A stretch of DNA of 64,000 bases from Petaurus breviceps papuanus (Eukaryota; Chordata; Mammalia; Diprotodontia; Petauridae). A program made the position numbers and the translations under genes. The stretch lies in assembly GCA_028583685.1 (NCBI GenBank), contig JAMXIF010001194.1:18743356-18807355 (forward strand). The letters are read 5' to 3'. Shown piece after piece: positions 21,935 through 33,294 of this stretch (positions are counted from its first letter, which is position 1; each line of letters starts with the position of its first letter). The notes beneath the pieces are model-generated. The model was given only the letters and a program-made list of their open reading frames with translations. It did no database searches and had not been told where the DNA came from.

Positions 21935-22330
21935 CTTCATGGAAGGTAAAGATTTCAAGAAGGAGAGGGGTAAAGGCAGAGTGTTCTAGTTATGATTGGA
22001 GGAAAACCTTTGTAAAGGAGTGAAGGCAGATGATGAGATGTTATGTATGAGGAAGAGGAAGCTTGGAAACCAGGAGGACTGCACTAAGAATAAAAAAGAG
22101 AGTAATATAAACTAAGGCCATAGATGTAGGTGGGATCTAGAATGTAGAGAGCCTTAAATATCAAGCTAACTAGTTTGTATTTGATCCTAGAGGCATTAAG
22201 AACTAAAGATTTTTAAATGGAGGTTGGAGGTGGGTGGGTGATGTGATAAGATATGTGTTTTAGGAATATTAATTTCACAGCTCTGTGACTGGAGGATGGA
22301 TTGGGGAGGGAAGAGAAGATATTTACACCC
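21935..22330 (-). mobile_element. L2 fragment, opposite orientation
   Basis: Antisense L2: GAGAGCCTTAAATATCAAGC, TTGTATTTGATCCTAGAGGC, GAGGATGGATTGGGGAGGGA. Its 3' end abuts the 3' end of the previous L2. Confidence 0.75.
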
Positions 22331-22559
22331 CATATATTAACTGTGTAATCCAAGGCACCTAATGCAATTTTCAAGCTACATTATATTTAATTACCTTCTC
22401 TATGGAGGATTTATAGAAAGACATGGACAAGAATTACACAGAATTAGAAGGCATGGATGGGTTGTGACCCACACAGGTGGAGGGAGCACACACATCATTG
22501 GGAGCTCAGATCCATAGAAGAGTTATATTGTGAGATTCATGCTTTATTTAAAGATGATT

Positions 22560-22822
22560 TAGGCACTATTTTTAGACTTCATGGCCTCTTTTGACCTTTC
22601 TTACACTGACATGTTTTCTCCTCATATTTTCTTAGAGTACTTTGGATCCTTCTTTTTGTTCCTTTATCTCTGTAACTTGTGATATACTTATATGTGCACA
22701 TTTCATTTCCTTCCTAACAAAAGGTAAATTACTTGAGGCAAGGGTCAGTGTTGTATTTGTTTTCCTATCCTTTGAGCCAGTAACTTGCATTTGGTCAGCA
22801 TTTAATAAATATTTCCAATGAG
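22560..22822 (+). mobile_element. L2 3' end
   Basis: TTACTTGAGGCAAGGGTCAG, then GCATTTGGTCAGCATTTAAT and AAATATTTCCAATGAG form an L2 terminus. Confidence 0.7.
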
Positions 22823-22824
22823 TA

Positions 22825-22960
22825 ATATGAGCTAAGGCTAGGAAAGTAGTTTGAGGGTTTTGAATGCAGGCCAAAGAAATCTGAAATTTATTCAGTAGCT
22901 AATAGGGAGACCTGCAGATTTTTGAGGAAAAGTGACTTGATCACAAGCCTACACTAAAAA
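22825..22960 (-). mobile_element. L2 fragment
   Basis: Antisense L2: TTTGAGGGTTTTGAATGCAG, then AATAGGGAGACCTGCAGATT and GTGACTTGATCAC. Confidence 0.6.
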
Positions 22961-23078
22961 AAAAAATCCTGGTATCTGTATTAATTATGGATTAGTTAAT
23001 AGTAGTAGAAAACCCTATAAATCATACTTCAATTATTCTGTATGAGTGGTACAGCTACATGTACATTATATGTATATG

Positions 23079-23117
23079 TGATCATATATGTATTATGATC
23101 ATATATGTATGTGATCA
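23079..23117. repeat. Short tandem repeat with TGATCA core
   Basis: Units of roughly GTGATCATATATGTATTA repeat about two times. Confidence 0.7.
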
Positions 23118-23161
23118 TTATCAATAATCCCGTGAGAAAGGAAAGATAGGTATTATTAAAC

Positions 23162-23745
23162 TTGCTGTAGAGTGATGGACCTGGAATCAGAAGTACTTGG
23201 TTTCAATCTGGCCTCAGACATTTACTAGCTATGTGATCCTAGGCAAGTCACTTAACCTCTGTCCCTAGGCATGGAACACTCTCCTTCCTCCACTCTATTT
23301 ATTGACAGCTCTGGCTTTTGTTAAGTCACATCTAAAATCCTACTTTCTACAGGAAGTTTTACCGAACCCCTCTTAATTCCAGTGCTTTCCTCTCTTCATC
23401 ATTCCCTATTTTTACTGAATATAGCTTGCTTTGTATTTATTTGTTTGCAAGTTGTCTCTCCTACTTGACTGTAAGCTCCTTGAAAGCAGGGATTGGGTTT
23501 TGCCTCTTTTGTATTCCCAGCCCTTAGCACAGTACCTGGCACCTAGTAGGTACTTAATAAATGTTTGTTTATTGATTGACTACCTCAGTTTACTCATTTA
23601 TAAAATGGAGATAGCAATAGCACCTACCTCCCCACTCCCCCACAGTTGCTGTCAGACTAAAAGTAAAACAATACTTGTAAAGTGCTTTGCAATTCTTAAA
23701 GTACTATAGAAATGCTAGCTGCTATGGTTGTTGTTATTATTATGA
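23162..23745 (+). mobile_element. CORE-SINE split by an L2 3' end
   Basis: The left half (to 23264) carries TCTGGCCTCAGACATTTACT and CTAGGCAAGTCACTTAACCT. The right half resumes at 23581 with ACCTCAGTTTACTCATTTAT and ends near GAAATGCTAGCTGCTATGG. The L2 tail between them is an insertion. Confidence 0.75.
23265..23580 (+). mobile_element. L2 3' end inserted in a CORE-SINE
   Basis: ATCCTACTTTCTACAGGAAG, CTGTAAGCTCCTTGAAAGCA, then CACCTAGTAGGTACTTAATA and TTATTGATTGAC end. About 315 bp, fully contained in the SINE. Confidence 0.85.
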
Positions 23746-23749
23746 TTAT

Positions 23750-23865
23750 TAATATTCTCATTTTACAGATGTGGAAACTAAGACCCAGAAAAGCTAATAC
23801 TTAAAATAACACAGTAAATAAATATCTCATCTGGGATCAGAAGAGAGCCAGGGAAATTTCTATAG
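23750..23865 (-). mobile_element. MIR fragment
   Basis: CTCATTTTACAGATGTGGAA and AACTAAGACCCAGAAAAGCT match reverse-complement MIR. Confidence 0.7.
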
Positions 23866-23869
23866 CACT

Positions 23870-24610
23870 AGACATTCTTGGCTGCTGTGGTTCTTTTTGT
23901 GGCTGGGTTGTGATGCAGATATTTCCTGCTATGATGGAGAAAGGGGATGGAGGCAGTGCCATTCATACTGTCTTGAACCTGGCAAGTGTCAGAAGTGGCT
24001 TGGGATGAACCAACTTGACTGAAGCTTGCAATTGCCTTCATGCCAACTTTCATGATATGCGCCTTCCGTCTGTGACCACAACCAATGGTCGTGGAAAGTC
24101 ACTGAGCCCTCCCATCTCCCTCTCTTTGCAATGTAAGTGAACATAGTCAAATATCTATGTGTCTAAATAGAAGCACCAGCATTACTGAGGGAGGAAAAGG
24201 TTCTGAAAAGTTTTATTAGGGGGGAATGGAAACAATCAGCTTTTTGTTTGGGTACCTGCAGTATGCATTAAATCCGACAACTGCAACTGATTTAAGAAAA
24301 GAGAAGAAAAGAAAAGAAAAGGTCCAGGTGCAAGTAGGTGGCCCCACTGGCTTGTTGACAGAAGCCTGCAGGGAATTCCAACAGTTTTCACTGGTGACTG
24401 ATTAGCTATGGCACCTTCTGTCACTTTCTGTAATGGACTAGAATGACAACCTCATGTGTCCCATAAAAACCAGTTATTCTATTTATTGAACTTTGGAAGT
24501 AGTGAAATGAATTATTTGTAAATCTGAAAACTTTTCTTATAATCTTTCAGGACAGATAACCTCTGGTATAAGATACTTGGTGGAAAAAGAAACAGTGATT
24601 CACTCTCAAA
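23870..24610. other. Unique DNA, no gene seen
   Basis: No repeat family recognised apart from an AAAAG-type run at about 24295-24322. A few CpG-bearing words lie near 24060-24100. Confidence 0.4.
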
Positions 24611-24611
24611 T

Positions 24612-24775
24612 TTAAAAATATATATGCATATATAGACACATATATACACATATATATGTATAGATGCATATATACATCTGGATGGATGGAGAGGGAGAGG
24701 GAAAAGAGAGGAAGAGAGAAAAAGAGAATGAGAGGGAAAGAGGAAGAGGTGGCAGAAATAAAGGAGACAGAGGAG
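24612..24775. repeat. TA/CA-rich then GA-rich low-complexity DNA
   Basis: ATATATGCATATATAGACAC-type alternation gives way near 24690 to GAGAGGGAAAAGAGAGGAAG. Confidence 0.85.
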
Positions 24776-24799
24776 AATATGAATATGATGAAGATCTGG

Positions 24800-24975
24800 C
24801 TTTTCCATCCCACCTCTAACATATACTGACTTTGTGACCCTCAGCAAATCACTTAACCTCTCAGTGCCCACAGTCAACTTTCTAAGAATAGCTATAAATT
24901 GCGGAAGTGTTGCTGATCAGCCTTGATAAAGATATTGTCCTCACTGATCATTCCCTATGCTGGTGAAATTACAAA
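24800..24975 (+). mobile_element. MIR-like SINE
   Basis: TGACTTTGTGACCCTCAGCA, AAATCACTTAACCTCTCAGT, ending CTATGCTGGTGAAATTACAA. A second copy with the same type of 3' end is at 25785-25950. Confidence 0.6.
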
Positions 24976-24984
24976 GCAAAAATA

Positions 24985-24985
<1 letters not shown>

Positions 24986-25028
<43 letters not shown>

Positions 25029-25040
25029 TGTGTATGTGTA
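24986..25040. repeat. (TG)n microsatellite
   Basis: About 20 TG units followed by interrupted TGTATG. Confidence 0.95.
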
Positions 25041-25524
25041 TTTACCATCAGTGAATTCTTGCCTGGCATGTGAAATTCATCCATCATACTGTATTCTGCC
25101 CCTTAAGGAACATAAGCACAGTCTCTCTGTGAAAATGTTCTACATGGAAAGACCCACCTCACACTCAATAGAATGTGATTACCACAGTTGAAGGACATCT
25201 CTTAACTCTAGCCATGAATCCTGTTTCCAATTTGACTTAATGACGAAGCCCTTGCGATCATCTTCCTTGGAAAGCACCAAAAAATGGGACACATTAAAAG
25301 AGTTTAAATCTCAGAATCCGTTTCTCTTAGATATATACATTGCATTAGGCTCTCCCAGCCCATTTAGCAAAAGAGTACTCATAAACCAATGGAAACACTT
25401 ACACATACTCCAAAACATTCTTATAATACAGTGTGCATATAGATGATTATAATATGTACAGATGATGGGTTAGCCTAATTTTTTCACTTCTTTTCAGTTC
25501 TCCATATAGGCTCTTTGAAACCTT

Positions 25525-25527
<3 letters not shown>

Positions 25528-25572
<45 letters not shown>
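25528..25572. repeat. (TA)n followed by poly(T)
   Basis: About 14 TA units lead into 17 T. Confidence 0.9.
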
Positions 25573-25784
25573 AAACTTAGTTTAAGTGTGAGATTGATGG
25601 GATCTCCTCATTAAACATCAGGGAGGTGAGCTCAGTGTTCATTTTCTTTTTCTGTAGTATCGTTAGAACTTTATAGACCAATTTTACCTTGCACTCCAGT
25701 CCTCTGGATGACAAAACTTATTAATGTTCTGAGGAGAAACAAAAATACAAAAATGAAAACAGGGGAATGTGTGGACATTCCTTT

Positions 25785-25950
25785 GAGTCAGTAAGACCTG
25801 GATTGATTCTTACTTTTGACTCGTTTTCTTAAATTCTCAGAAACCCTAGGCATTTCTCTAGGTCTATAAATTACAGTTAAGTTGTCCATCCACATGGGTG
25901 AAAAGGGTTTCTACACCCCAAAATATCCTAACAAAATCACAGATCTAGAA
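25785..25950 (+). mobile_element. MIR-like SINE, second copy of the 24800 type
   Basis: GAGTCAGTAAGACCTGGATT, then AGGGTTTCTACACCCCAAAA and AACAAAATCACAGATC end. Confidence 0.5.
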
Positions 25951-25959
25951 TAATACTGT

Positions 25960-27365
25960 TATTACTACTTCCACCACTACCACCTCTTACTATTATTAAT
26001 AGCAAGAACAACAATTTACTGATGAGATATAGAAATGTCCCTGAATTTCCAGTGTGATTTTCCACTTATTTAACCCCATACTTAGACCAAGGTAGAATGC
26101 ATTACAAGCATATCTTCCCTCAGTTTTCTAACTGCCATGAGGAATAGAAGTTCATTGGATGATTTCATTGTGGGAGCAGATTCTACTCTATGTTTAGTCA
26201 TGGTTAACCATTTTACTGGAATGTATGAATCACTGATATTATTTTACTGAGAACCAAATTCCTTGAATATTAAAATTAACCTTTTTAATAACAAAAAATT
26301 ATATAGTCTATTGAAGTAGGATTGGATTTATCTTGTGACAGTACTTGTCATGGCCTTCAGTATTTATTGAGTAGTTTTAAAAGTTCATTAAACTCAAGAG
26401 ATTAAATATTGCCCTGAGCAGTGTCCCATAAAAGAGAAAATATGGTCCTATTACTTGGTAAAATGTTGTGCTATGCTGTTAATTTAACTCCCCTGAGTTC
26501 TCATCTTCTGATTCAAAAGACATTTCTCCATGCTGTTAAATTTGACATTTTCAAAGAAACTCGGACTGTTTCTCCCAGCATTCACGAGCAACTCAATATT
26601 GTGCATTCATTTTGAGGGTGAGGGAAGGGAGAAAACATACCCCATGGTTCTCCTGAAATGTCAAGTGCATTAGTCTTTCATTTATCCAGTCACCATTTTG
26701 TTCTGTCACTTTACTTAGAATGACCAGTTACCAAACACAAAGACTTTCCATGTGGTTCATGAAGGAAGAACACCTTAGTGCCATCATATTTACCAAAAAT
26801 GAATCAGGGACCACCTGGATGTGGCACTTTCTGTTTTATGGAAAGAATCAGTGAACCAGAGTGCAGTCTCAAAAAATGCCCTATTTCATTCCCTATAGAG
26901 GTTATTCGATGATGATTGCCATTTATTTTGTGTTTAATTTCTGATCAAGTGGTTTCCTCCTGAAACTTGGTAGGAATATCCTTTTTATCAGCTTTTTTGA
27001 CCAGAGGGCATTCATTTGCTTCATATAGAAAATTCTTTGTGACATCTACAATGATGTTGTAATTGGTAGGCAAGTGGGCTAGCCTAGGGCAGCATGACAG
27101 CTTTCTCTTTACCATGCAAAAATCTAATGGGAGACCCCATGTTACAGGAACAGAGGAGATTTTTTTTTTCTTATCCACTGAAACTGTTAGGTGAGTTTAT
27201 TACCTTACATCCCCTACTTTGGAAAGCATAGTTTGGATGTGGTATAGGCAATGGTAAGTTATGCAAACCACGTACTGGAAGACAGAATTGTATTTACTAG
27301 AAAGATGTAATTATGATGAGTACATTATGCCAGACATTTATTCTGAAAGCCATTTAGCCAGGTAT
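25960..27365. other. Repeat-free AT-rich DNA, no gene seen
   Basis: About 1.4 kb without a recognised repeat or exon. A second candidate block for cross-species conservation testing. Confidence 0.35.
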
Positions 27366-27369
27366 GTAA

Positions 27370-27440
27370 GTCTGAAGAGATTGGACTAGATGATTTTAAA
27401 AGTCTATTTAACTACCTGAATCCTATGTTTCTTAAAAAAA
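27370..27440 (+). mobile_element. MIR 3' end fragment
   Basis: GAAGAGATTGGACTAGATGA followed by TCCTATGTTTCT. Confidence 0.6.
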
Positions 27441-27734
27441 AAATAATGATAATGTGCCCAGAAATGTGTTAGATGCAAGGAAGGAAATAGAGGTATTTGG
27501 TCCTATCCTTGTTCTTGAGGAGTTTATAGTTTTGTTGAATGTAAAAATATTTGAACTAGAGCAAAGTTATTTTAATTATAATAGTATTTGGTCTAGATTC
27601 CACGTGGCATGGAAACTGGGTATTTGTTTTAAAATTTATGTTCACGTTGTCCTGAGTAAATGACGGTGAATCTCATCCAGGTATGTGCTTGGTTGCAAAC
27701 AATTCAGTAATAGCATTTAATTCACATCACAGTA

Positions 27735-27905
27735 CAAGGAGATTTGAGAGTTAGGAAAGCTAAGTTCAAGCCTTACCTCTGATACTAACTTGACCTTGAA
27801 TAACTTACTTTCATTCTGCACCTATGCTTCCTTCCTCATCCATAAAATGAGAAATTTGGCCAAGATATTTTCTTCAGGCTCCTACAGCTCTGATATTCAA
27901 TTATC
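27735..27905 (+). mobile_element. MIR SINE
   Basis: AAGTTCAAGCCTTACCTCTG, GACCTTGAATAACTTACTTT, then CATAAAATGAGAAATTTGGC and a MIR tail. Confidence 0.75.
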
Positions 27906-28109
27906 TTTCATGAGGACAACAATTAAAATTGATCCACCAATTCCTTAGGGCAGGGTCAACATCTCTTTATTATTCTTTATTTCATAGGGTCTTCAACTAG
28001 TAGATTATGCTATTTGAATGGATCTTGAAGCCATGTGTAGAAGTTGTACAATGTACTGATAGAAATGTATTATCTTTCTTCCTATACTGAAAAAATTTAT
28101 ATAGAGTTG

Positions 28110-28350
28110 AAAGAATATCAGAACTGGAAGGGACCTCAGAGGTAATCTAGTCTAACTTGTGCCTGAGAAAAAAATGCCTGACAAGCAGTCAGTCTACATT
28201 TGAAGACCTCCAGTGATGGAGAACTTACCATTTTTCCATGGCGACCATTGAGACAGGTCTGATTGTTAGGGTGTTTTTTTATTTTTTATCAAGCTAAAAT
28301 CTTCCTCTTTACAACTATGCATTGCTCATTATGAAAAGACCCATCTGTGG
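28110..28350 (-). mobile_element. L3/CR1-type LINE 3' fragment
   Basis: Antisense CR1/L3: AACTGGAAGGGACCTCAGAG, CTGACAAGCAGTCAGTCTAC, GACCTCCAGTGATGGAGAAC, and AAGCTAAAATCTTCCTCTTT, in family order. Confidence 0.85.
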
Positions 28351-28354
28351 TGAT

Positions 28355-29725
28355 TGCTGGAAAGGGAGTGAGGGTGAATCAAGAACTACCTGACCAATTC
28401 TCCAGATGTCAAGGCCCCAGGAAAATCTATCAATGATTTCTTACATAGAGGCATTTCTGATTTTTAGTTAACATATTTTCCCACATGCAGCTCAACATAC
28501 TCCCATATATACAGAAAATATCAACCAAATATTGCAATTTCTATGATAAATATATGGTACACTTTACATCCACTGCACTTCAAGAGTTGAAAAGTATCTG
28601 TCAACAGTTTGAACTTAAAAGTATTTTTTTCTGTAAGACTCAGTAGCTATTCTTATTTATGAAATACTCATGTTCCTGAATTGAGATTGAGCAGGAATTC
28701 AAGTATACAAACCTCATTGTTATTTTCCATATAATTGAAAATGTAATTAACGAGATGGAATGCTAAATATTCCTGAGACTGATTTCTGTATTGTAGAATT
28801 GCAGCCTTGCCTCTGCAGACTGTACCAGAGACAGGGAAGGGTCAGCAGAGGGCTCTGTTAAAATAAATAAATAAATTAAAAATGGAAATTCTACTTGAAA
28901 ACTTAGCACTTGTAATTGGAAGGATAACAGGATGAACTTAAGTCTCCTTTCACAGAGTTTAATGATCTGTGCCATTGAAGGAGTCACCTGGAACTAGATA
29001 TATATAGTGTTATATTTTTTTTCTAGATGAGCTGTTGAAATTTGCTTTAATACCATGAACTGTACCCACTGAGGGTGGGGATGGGGGGAAAGTGGAAATA
29101 TACTCACCATCCATTACTGTTATATCCATTTAATTTGTCTTGGAGAGTAGAAGATAGCAATTAGAGGAAATATGCAAATGCCTGTACTTCTCTGGCAATT
29201 GCTTTCTTCTTGATACTAATGCATTTTTTAACCTCTAAAATGGTCCTGAATTGTGACACAATTTCTGATGTTTACTCTAATAACCTTTTAACAAATACAG
29301 GAGAAATAGCAAGAAGGGGCTGGGTACTTATATATCATCCACCAATAGAATTTCATCAAATGGTGGTTCATTATGTATTTTCTGGATATTACAAAATCCT
29401 ATTCAGCTGCATTCAAATGCTAGATCCTGAAAAAACATGGCAACTTGGAGATAGTCCAGGCTTCCTGTCTGAGTTTTAAGCCAGGACTTTCACCTCAGAT
29501 GTTGTTACCATTTCTCTACAAGTAATGAATATATTATTTATGTGCATTGTTTTCTTGACATAAGCTTTCTGCATGGCATTTTAAACAGAAATTTAATAGT
29601 TTTATGCTCTAGAGAAATTTTGTTCTCTGAAATATTCATTGGTTATAGTATTACTTTAGTTAAAGAAAACTACAAGTCATTCAGAAATGCAATTAAGAGA
29701 TAGAAATAGTTCAAAGAATTACCTT
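28355..29725. other. Unique DNA, no gene seen
   Basis: No repeat beyond a short AAAT run at 28862-28880. Frames up to 89 codons carry no recognisable domain. Confidence 0.4.
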
Positions 29726-29734
29726 GAGGCAGTT

Positions 29735-29865
29735 TATTCAAAGAATCATTGAATCTAAGACTGAAAAATCCTAGGTGTCTAGACTGATCTGACACCAAGT
29801 TTAAAACAATCTTCTGTTGTGTCCTAACAAGTCGATACAACCTCAGTTTGAACATATAAAAATGA
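29735..29865 (-). mobile_element. L3/CR1-type fragment
   Basis: CAAAGAATCATTGAATCTAA, then CTAGGTGTCTAGACTGATCT and a diverged remainder fit antisense CR1/L3 or MIR-type 3' sequence. Confidence 0.4.
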
Positions 29866-30049
29866 AGACCTGCTCATGATCATGATGTAGCTAGTACCAT
29901 TATTGGTTAACATGGGTTTGCTAGAAGATGATATTTTGAGCTAAAAAACTGCCATCTTTTCACTTATTCTTATCTACTGGTCTTAGTTTGTATTCTGGAA
30001 CAATACAGAACAACTGTAAGCATTCTTTCATATCACTATTTTTCAGGAA

Positions 30050-30260
30050 GAAGTGTGGATTGTGGAAAGAACAATGACCACCCCTCCCCCCCTCATTTAG
30101 AGGAAATTGGTTTAATTCCTGCTTCTCAAATGCTTACTACTTGCATACCCTTGGGCAAGCTCCTTAGGCTTCTTAGGACTCACTTTCCTCTTCTGTAAAA
30201 AGAGGAATTTGGATCTAATTGACCTCTCAGGTTCCTTCCAATTCTAATCCATGATTCTTT
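30050..30260 (+). mobile_element. MIR SINE
   Basis: CATACCCTTGGGCAAGCTCC, TTTCCTCTTCTGTAAAAAGA, and TTGACCTCTCAGGTTCCTTC in order. Confidence 0.85.
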
Positions 30261-30426
30261 GGATCTCCTCATTTTTTAAGTCATTATTAAAACCAAAAAT
30301 CATGACTTTTCCCCAAAAATCTTCACCAAAATAATCATCTTCTGTTTCTGCAAACATTGATCATTTTAGTTTATGTCAGATTCTTTGCTCTACTCATTTC
30401 CTTTCTTGAGATGCTATATAGATTTT

Positions 30427-30678
30427 CAATAGTGGTGCAGTGGTGAGAGCTCTGAACCAGGGGACAGGAAGATTTGAGTTCAAATTTGGCCTCAGACCAA
30501 ACTAACTAGCTTGGTAACCCTGAGCAAATCACTTACCCTTTTTTCCCCCTAAGTTTCTTCAAATGTAAAATGAGAGCAATATAATGGTATCCACCCACCA
30601 GGGTTGTTTTGAGGATCAAATGATAGATGCTTCACGGAGTGCCCACAACATAATAGACATTTAAGAAATGCTTGTTCC
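30427..30678 (+). mobile_element. CORE-SINE (MAR1/MIR-like)
   Basis: GTGGTGCAGTGGTGAGAGCT head, GAGTTCAAATTTGGCCTCAG body, then AGGGTTGTTTTGAGGATCAA and ACATTTAAGAAATGCTTGTT end. Confidence 0.85.
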
Positions 30679-30774
30679 TTTTTTTTCTTAAAATATAGAC
30701 CCCAGGACTGAATATGTCATATATAGTATGACAAGGACAAAATTTAACAGGATTGTTGCTTCCCATGATTTTAA

Positions 30775-30960
30775 GATCATGAATTTCATGTTGACAGGGA
30801 CTCCAGAGAATGTCTAGTCCAAAACTTTCATTTTAACAGATGAAGAAAGTAACATGGCCTGCTCAAGGTCTCACAGTTAATAAACAGAAGAATCAGGATT
30901 TGAATCTGGTTCCTGTGACCCCCAAATCCATCATTCTTTCCTTCTTACGACACTCAAAGT
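30775..30960 (-). mobile_element. MIR SINE
   Basis: TTTTAACAGATGAAGAAAGT, GCTCAAGGTCTCACAGTTAA, then GATTTGAATCTGGTTCCTGT. Confidence 0.8.
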
Positions 30961-31059
30961 TTCCATTAAACATTTGAAGCTTGTTAGCTTTTTTAGTAGC
31001 TACATCATACTATTAGTTTATATTAAACTTTGTGATCTATTGAGTCTTCAAAAATATTC

Positions 31060-31275
31060 CCATACATGAATTTTCATTAAGGCAGGTCTGTCCTAAGGGG
31101 AGCTCTACTATTTTTTTCTTTGCATTTGAATGCTGGAATTAACACTTAGGTTTGTTAAATTTCATTTTGGTGATTTTAGCCTGCCTTTCCACTCCATTAA
31201 GATGTTTTAAAATATTGATTTTTTTCAGTTATTAAGTATTTTTCCCAGCTTTGGAACATCCACACATTTGAGTAT
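31060..31275 (-). mobile_element. L3/CR1-type RT-region fragment, diverged
   Basis: On the minus strand the order of short blocks (a CAAAGCTGGG-type stretch from the FADDTKLGG region, then AAAATGAAATTTAACAA) resembles CR1/L3 reverse transcriptase. Low similarity. Confidence 0.4.
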
Positions 31276-31279
31276 ATGT

Positions 31280-31615
31280 CTGTTTATTAGGAGTTTATGT
31301 TAGAAAGACACACTGAACACCAAAAAATTTGGAAGCAAGGGCTGATTACTCACAACTCAAGAGAATAGAGTGCACAAGGCCCCCTATACCCAACTCAACC
31401 CCACTGGACAAGCATGAAAATGGCATTTTGAATGCACAGGTGGGGTGGATGTTCTCTGGTCAAATGCCTGAAGCTGGCTAAAGGTAGGCTTTATAGGTCA
31501 GTGTTGGAGGTGGGCTGATGCATGGCAGTGTGGAAGTGTGTCCTCCAACTACATAACAGGAATTCTGACTGCACCATAGTAAGCAAGCCAAATGAGGAAA
31601 GTACAAGCACTCTGC
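31280..31615 (-). other. Unclassified repeat-like block, possibly LTR-derived
   Basis: Moderately GC-rich sequence between two ancient repeats. A minus-strand AATAAA lies at about 31282-31290. No clean ends or target duplication were found. Confidence 0.25.
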
Positions 31616-31639
31616 CTAAGGCAAACTTTTTTTTTTTTA

Positions 31640-31760
31640 ATTTTTAAAGGGAAAACTGAAACCCAGGGATGTTAGGTGATAGGCCTAAGGTCATAAAGGT
31701 GGTAAGTAGTAGAGCTGAGAGTAAAACACAGGTTTCTCAGTCCTCTGCTTCATATCAAAT
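31640..31760 (-). mobile_element. MIR SINE
   Basis: GGGAAAACTGAAACCCAGGG, TAGGTGATAGGCCTAAGGTC, then a diverged end. A plus-oriented CORE-SINE 3' tail (31755-31830) follows. Confidence 0.75.
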
Positions 31761-31959
31761 GAGATTATATTTTTAAAGTGCATAGCACATAAGTGCTATA
31801 TAAATACTTACTATTATTATTGGTAATAATAAATAGTAAATCACTGTCATGAATAATAATGTTGAAAACTAATAATAAATATTATTTATAGCAATACATA
31901 TATCAATTACAAATAAATGATTAATAATAATAAATTGACAGTAAAAGAATAAATGTAGT

Positions 31960-32940
31960 GTTGTTTCCATTTAATAAATGAGTGCTTACTATATATCCAG
32001 ACCCTGTACTAGGCATAAGAGATTTAAGGGAAAAAAAGCAATCCCTTCTTTTAAGATGCATAAATGGATACAAAATATATTTTAAAATACATATAATGTT
32101 ACTTCTGGGTAATGTTAGGGAGAGCACCAATAAGTAAGGGAAATCAGGAAAACACTGTTTTAAAAGGTGACATTTGAACTCCTGGTTGAATGTAGATAGT
32201 GATTATGAGAAAAGGGAAAGGATTCAGGGTATGAAGGGATAGATTAGGCAAAGACAAGGAGGAAGGAGATGGAATGTCATGAATGAATGAAAAAGTGTTC
32301 ATTCTTTTTTTTTTTTTTTGAGACAGTTGGGGTTAAGTGACTTCCTGGTATCATATAGCTGTCTGAATCTAGATTTGAACCCAGATCCTCCTGAGACCAG
32401 CGTTGGTGTTCTGTCCACTGAGCCACATAGCTGCCCCAAATGACATTTAATAAGTGCTTATTATATTTCAAACAGTTGTTTTGTTTTTATCATGTATAGG
32501 GAATAGCAAGTAAGATGGTTTGGCTGGAATATGGAGTGTGTGAAGTGAAGGGATGAGAATTTCATCTCCAGGCTACATTGGTGTCAGATCATGGCTCCCA
32601 GACCATGGCATGAAGCACTTTAGATGCCTTTCAGCATCATTTATGTTTTATCTTTGAGACAATAAATTAGTCACTGAAGCTCCTTGAGCAGAGGAGTGAT
32701 GTGTTCCTGCTTGTATTTAGGAATATCAGTTTGGTTCTCTGTGGATAATTGATTAAATAGAAGGGAGATTAGAGGCAGAAAGACCAATGTAGTATATCTT
32801 GTGGAATTACAATCAGCAAAATTTGGCAATTGGCTGGATATAAAGGATTACTCTGAGGCTGCAAATCTGGCTGACTGCAGGAATGATTGTCCCTTTAACA
32901 GAAATGGAGAAATTAGGAAGAGGGTTGTATTTGCAGAGTT
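31960..32940 (-). mobile_element. L2 LINE, split by a SINE
   Basis: Antisense L2 from its 3' end (GAGTGCTTACTATATATCCA) through AGACAATAAATTAGTCACTG, GAGCAGAGGAGTGATGTGTT, and GCAGAAAGACCAATG to about AACAGAAATGGAGAAATTAG. A SINE lies at 32305-32437. Confidence 0.8.
32305..32437 (-). mobile_element. Marsupial SINE (WSINE1-like), minus strand
   Basis: A T-run, then GGGGTTAAGTGACTTCCTGG, GATTTGAACCCAGATCCTCC, ending GCCACATAGCTGCCCC. It sits inside the L2. Target duplications are not clear. Confidence 0.88.
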
Positions 32941-33034
32941 TAGCCACAAAAGGAAGTAAAGATATACGATGATAACTAATGGAGCAGGACTGATCAGGTT
33001 AGTGTTTTTTGAGGATAGGGAAGGCACTTTACTA

Positions 33035-33120
33035 CTAATGCTGCTGCGATTGCTTCTGCTGCTACTCTTACTACAAAATTGCTATTACTATTGCTGTTAC
33101 TACTAACACTACTACTGTAA
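33035..33120. repeat. Imperfect (CTR)n trinucleotide-rich tract
   Basis: GCTGCT, TTACTA and CACTAC units alternate irregularly. Confidence 0.7.
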
Positions 33121-33124
33121 ATTT

Positions 33125-33290
33125 GGTGGTATTATTAGCTACATTCTACAGAAGAAACCAAGGTATAAAAAAGTTAAGCAAATTTTCCCAGGGTTAAGAA
33201 GATACTTTGTGACTGAGGAAGAATTTTAACTCAGGTCTTCCTGACTTATAAGTCCAGATATCTATCTATTATATCACTTGGGTAAAAAAT
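33125..33290 (-). mobile_element. MIR SINE
   Basis: CTACAGAAGAAACCAAGGTA, then TAACTCAGGTCTTCCTGACT in reverse-complement MIR order. Confidence 0.75.
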
Positions 33291-33294
33291 GAAA

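Noticed and set aside
24512-25191. Frames rich in Cys-Val or Ser-Leu
   Set aside because: Generated by TG and GA microsatellites.
31280-31615. Possible minus-strand LTR
   Set aside because: Only a polyadenylation-type signal is present. No TG...CA ends or target duplication could be placed, so it is kept only as an unclassified block.
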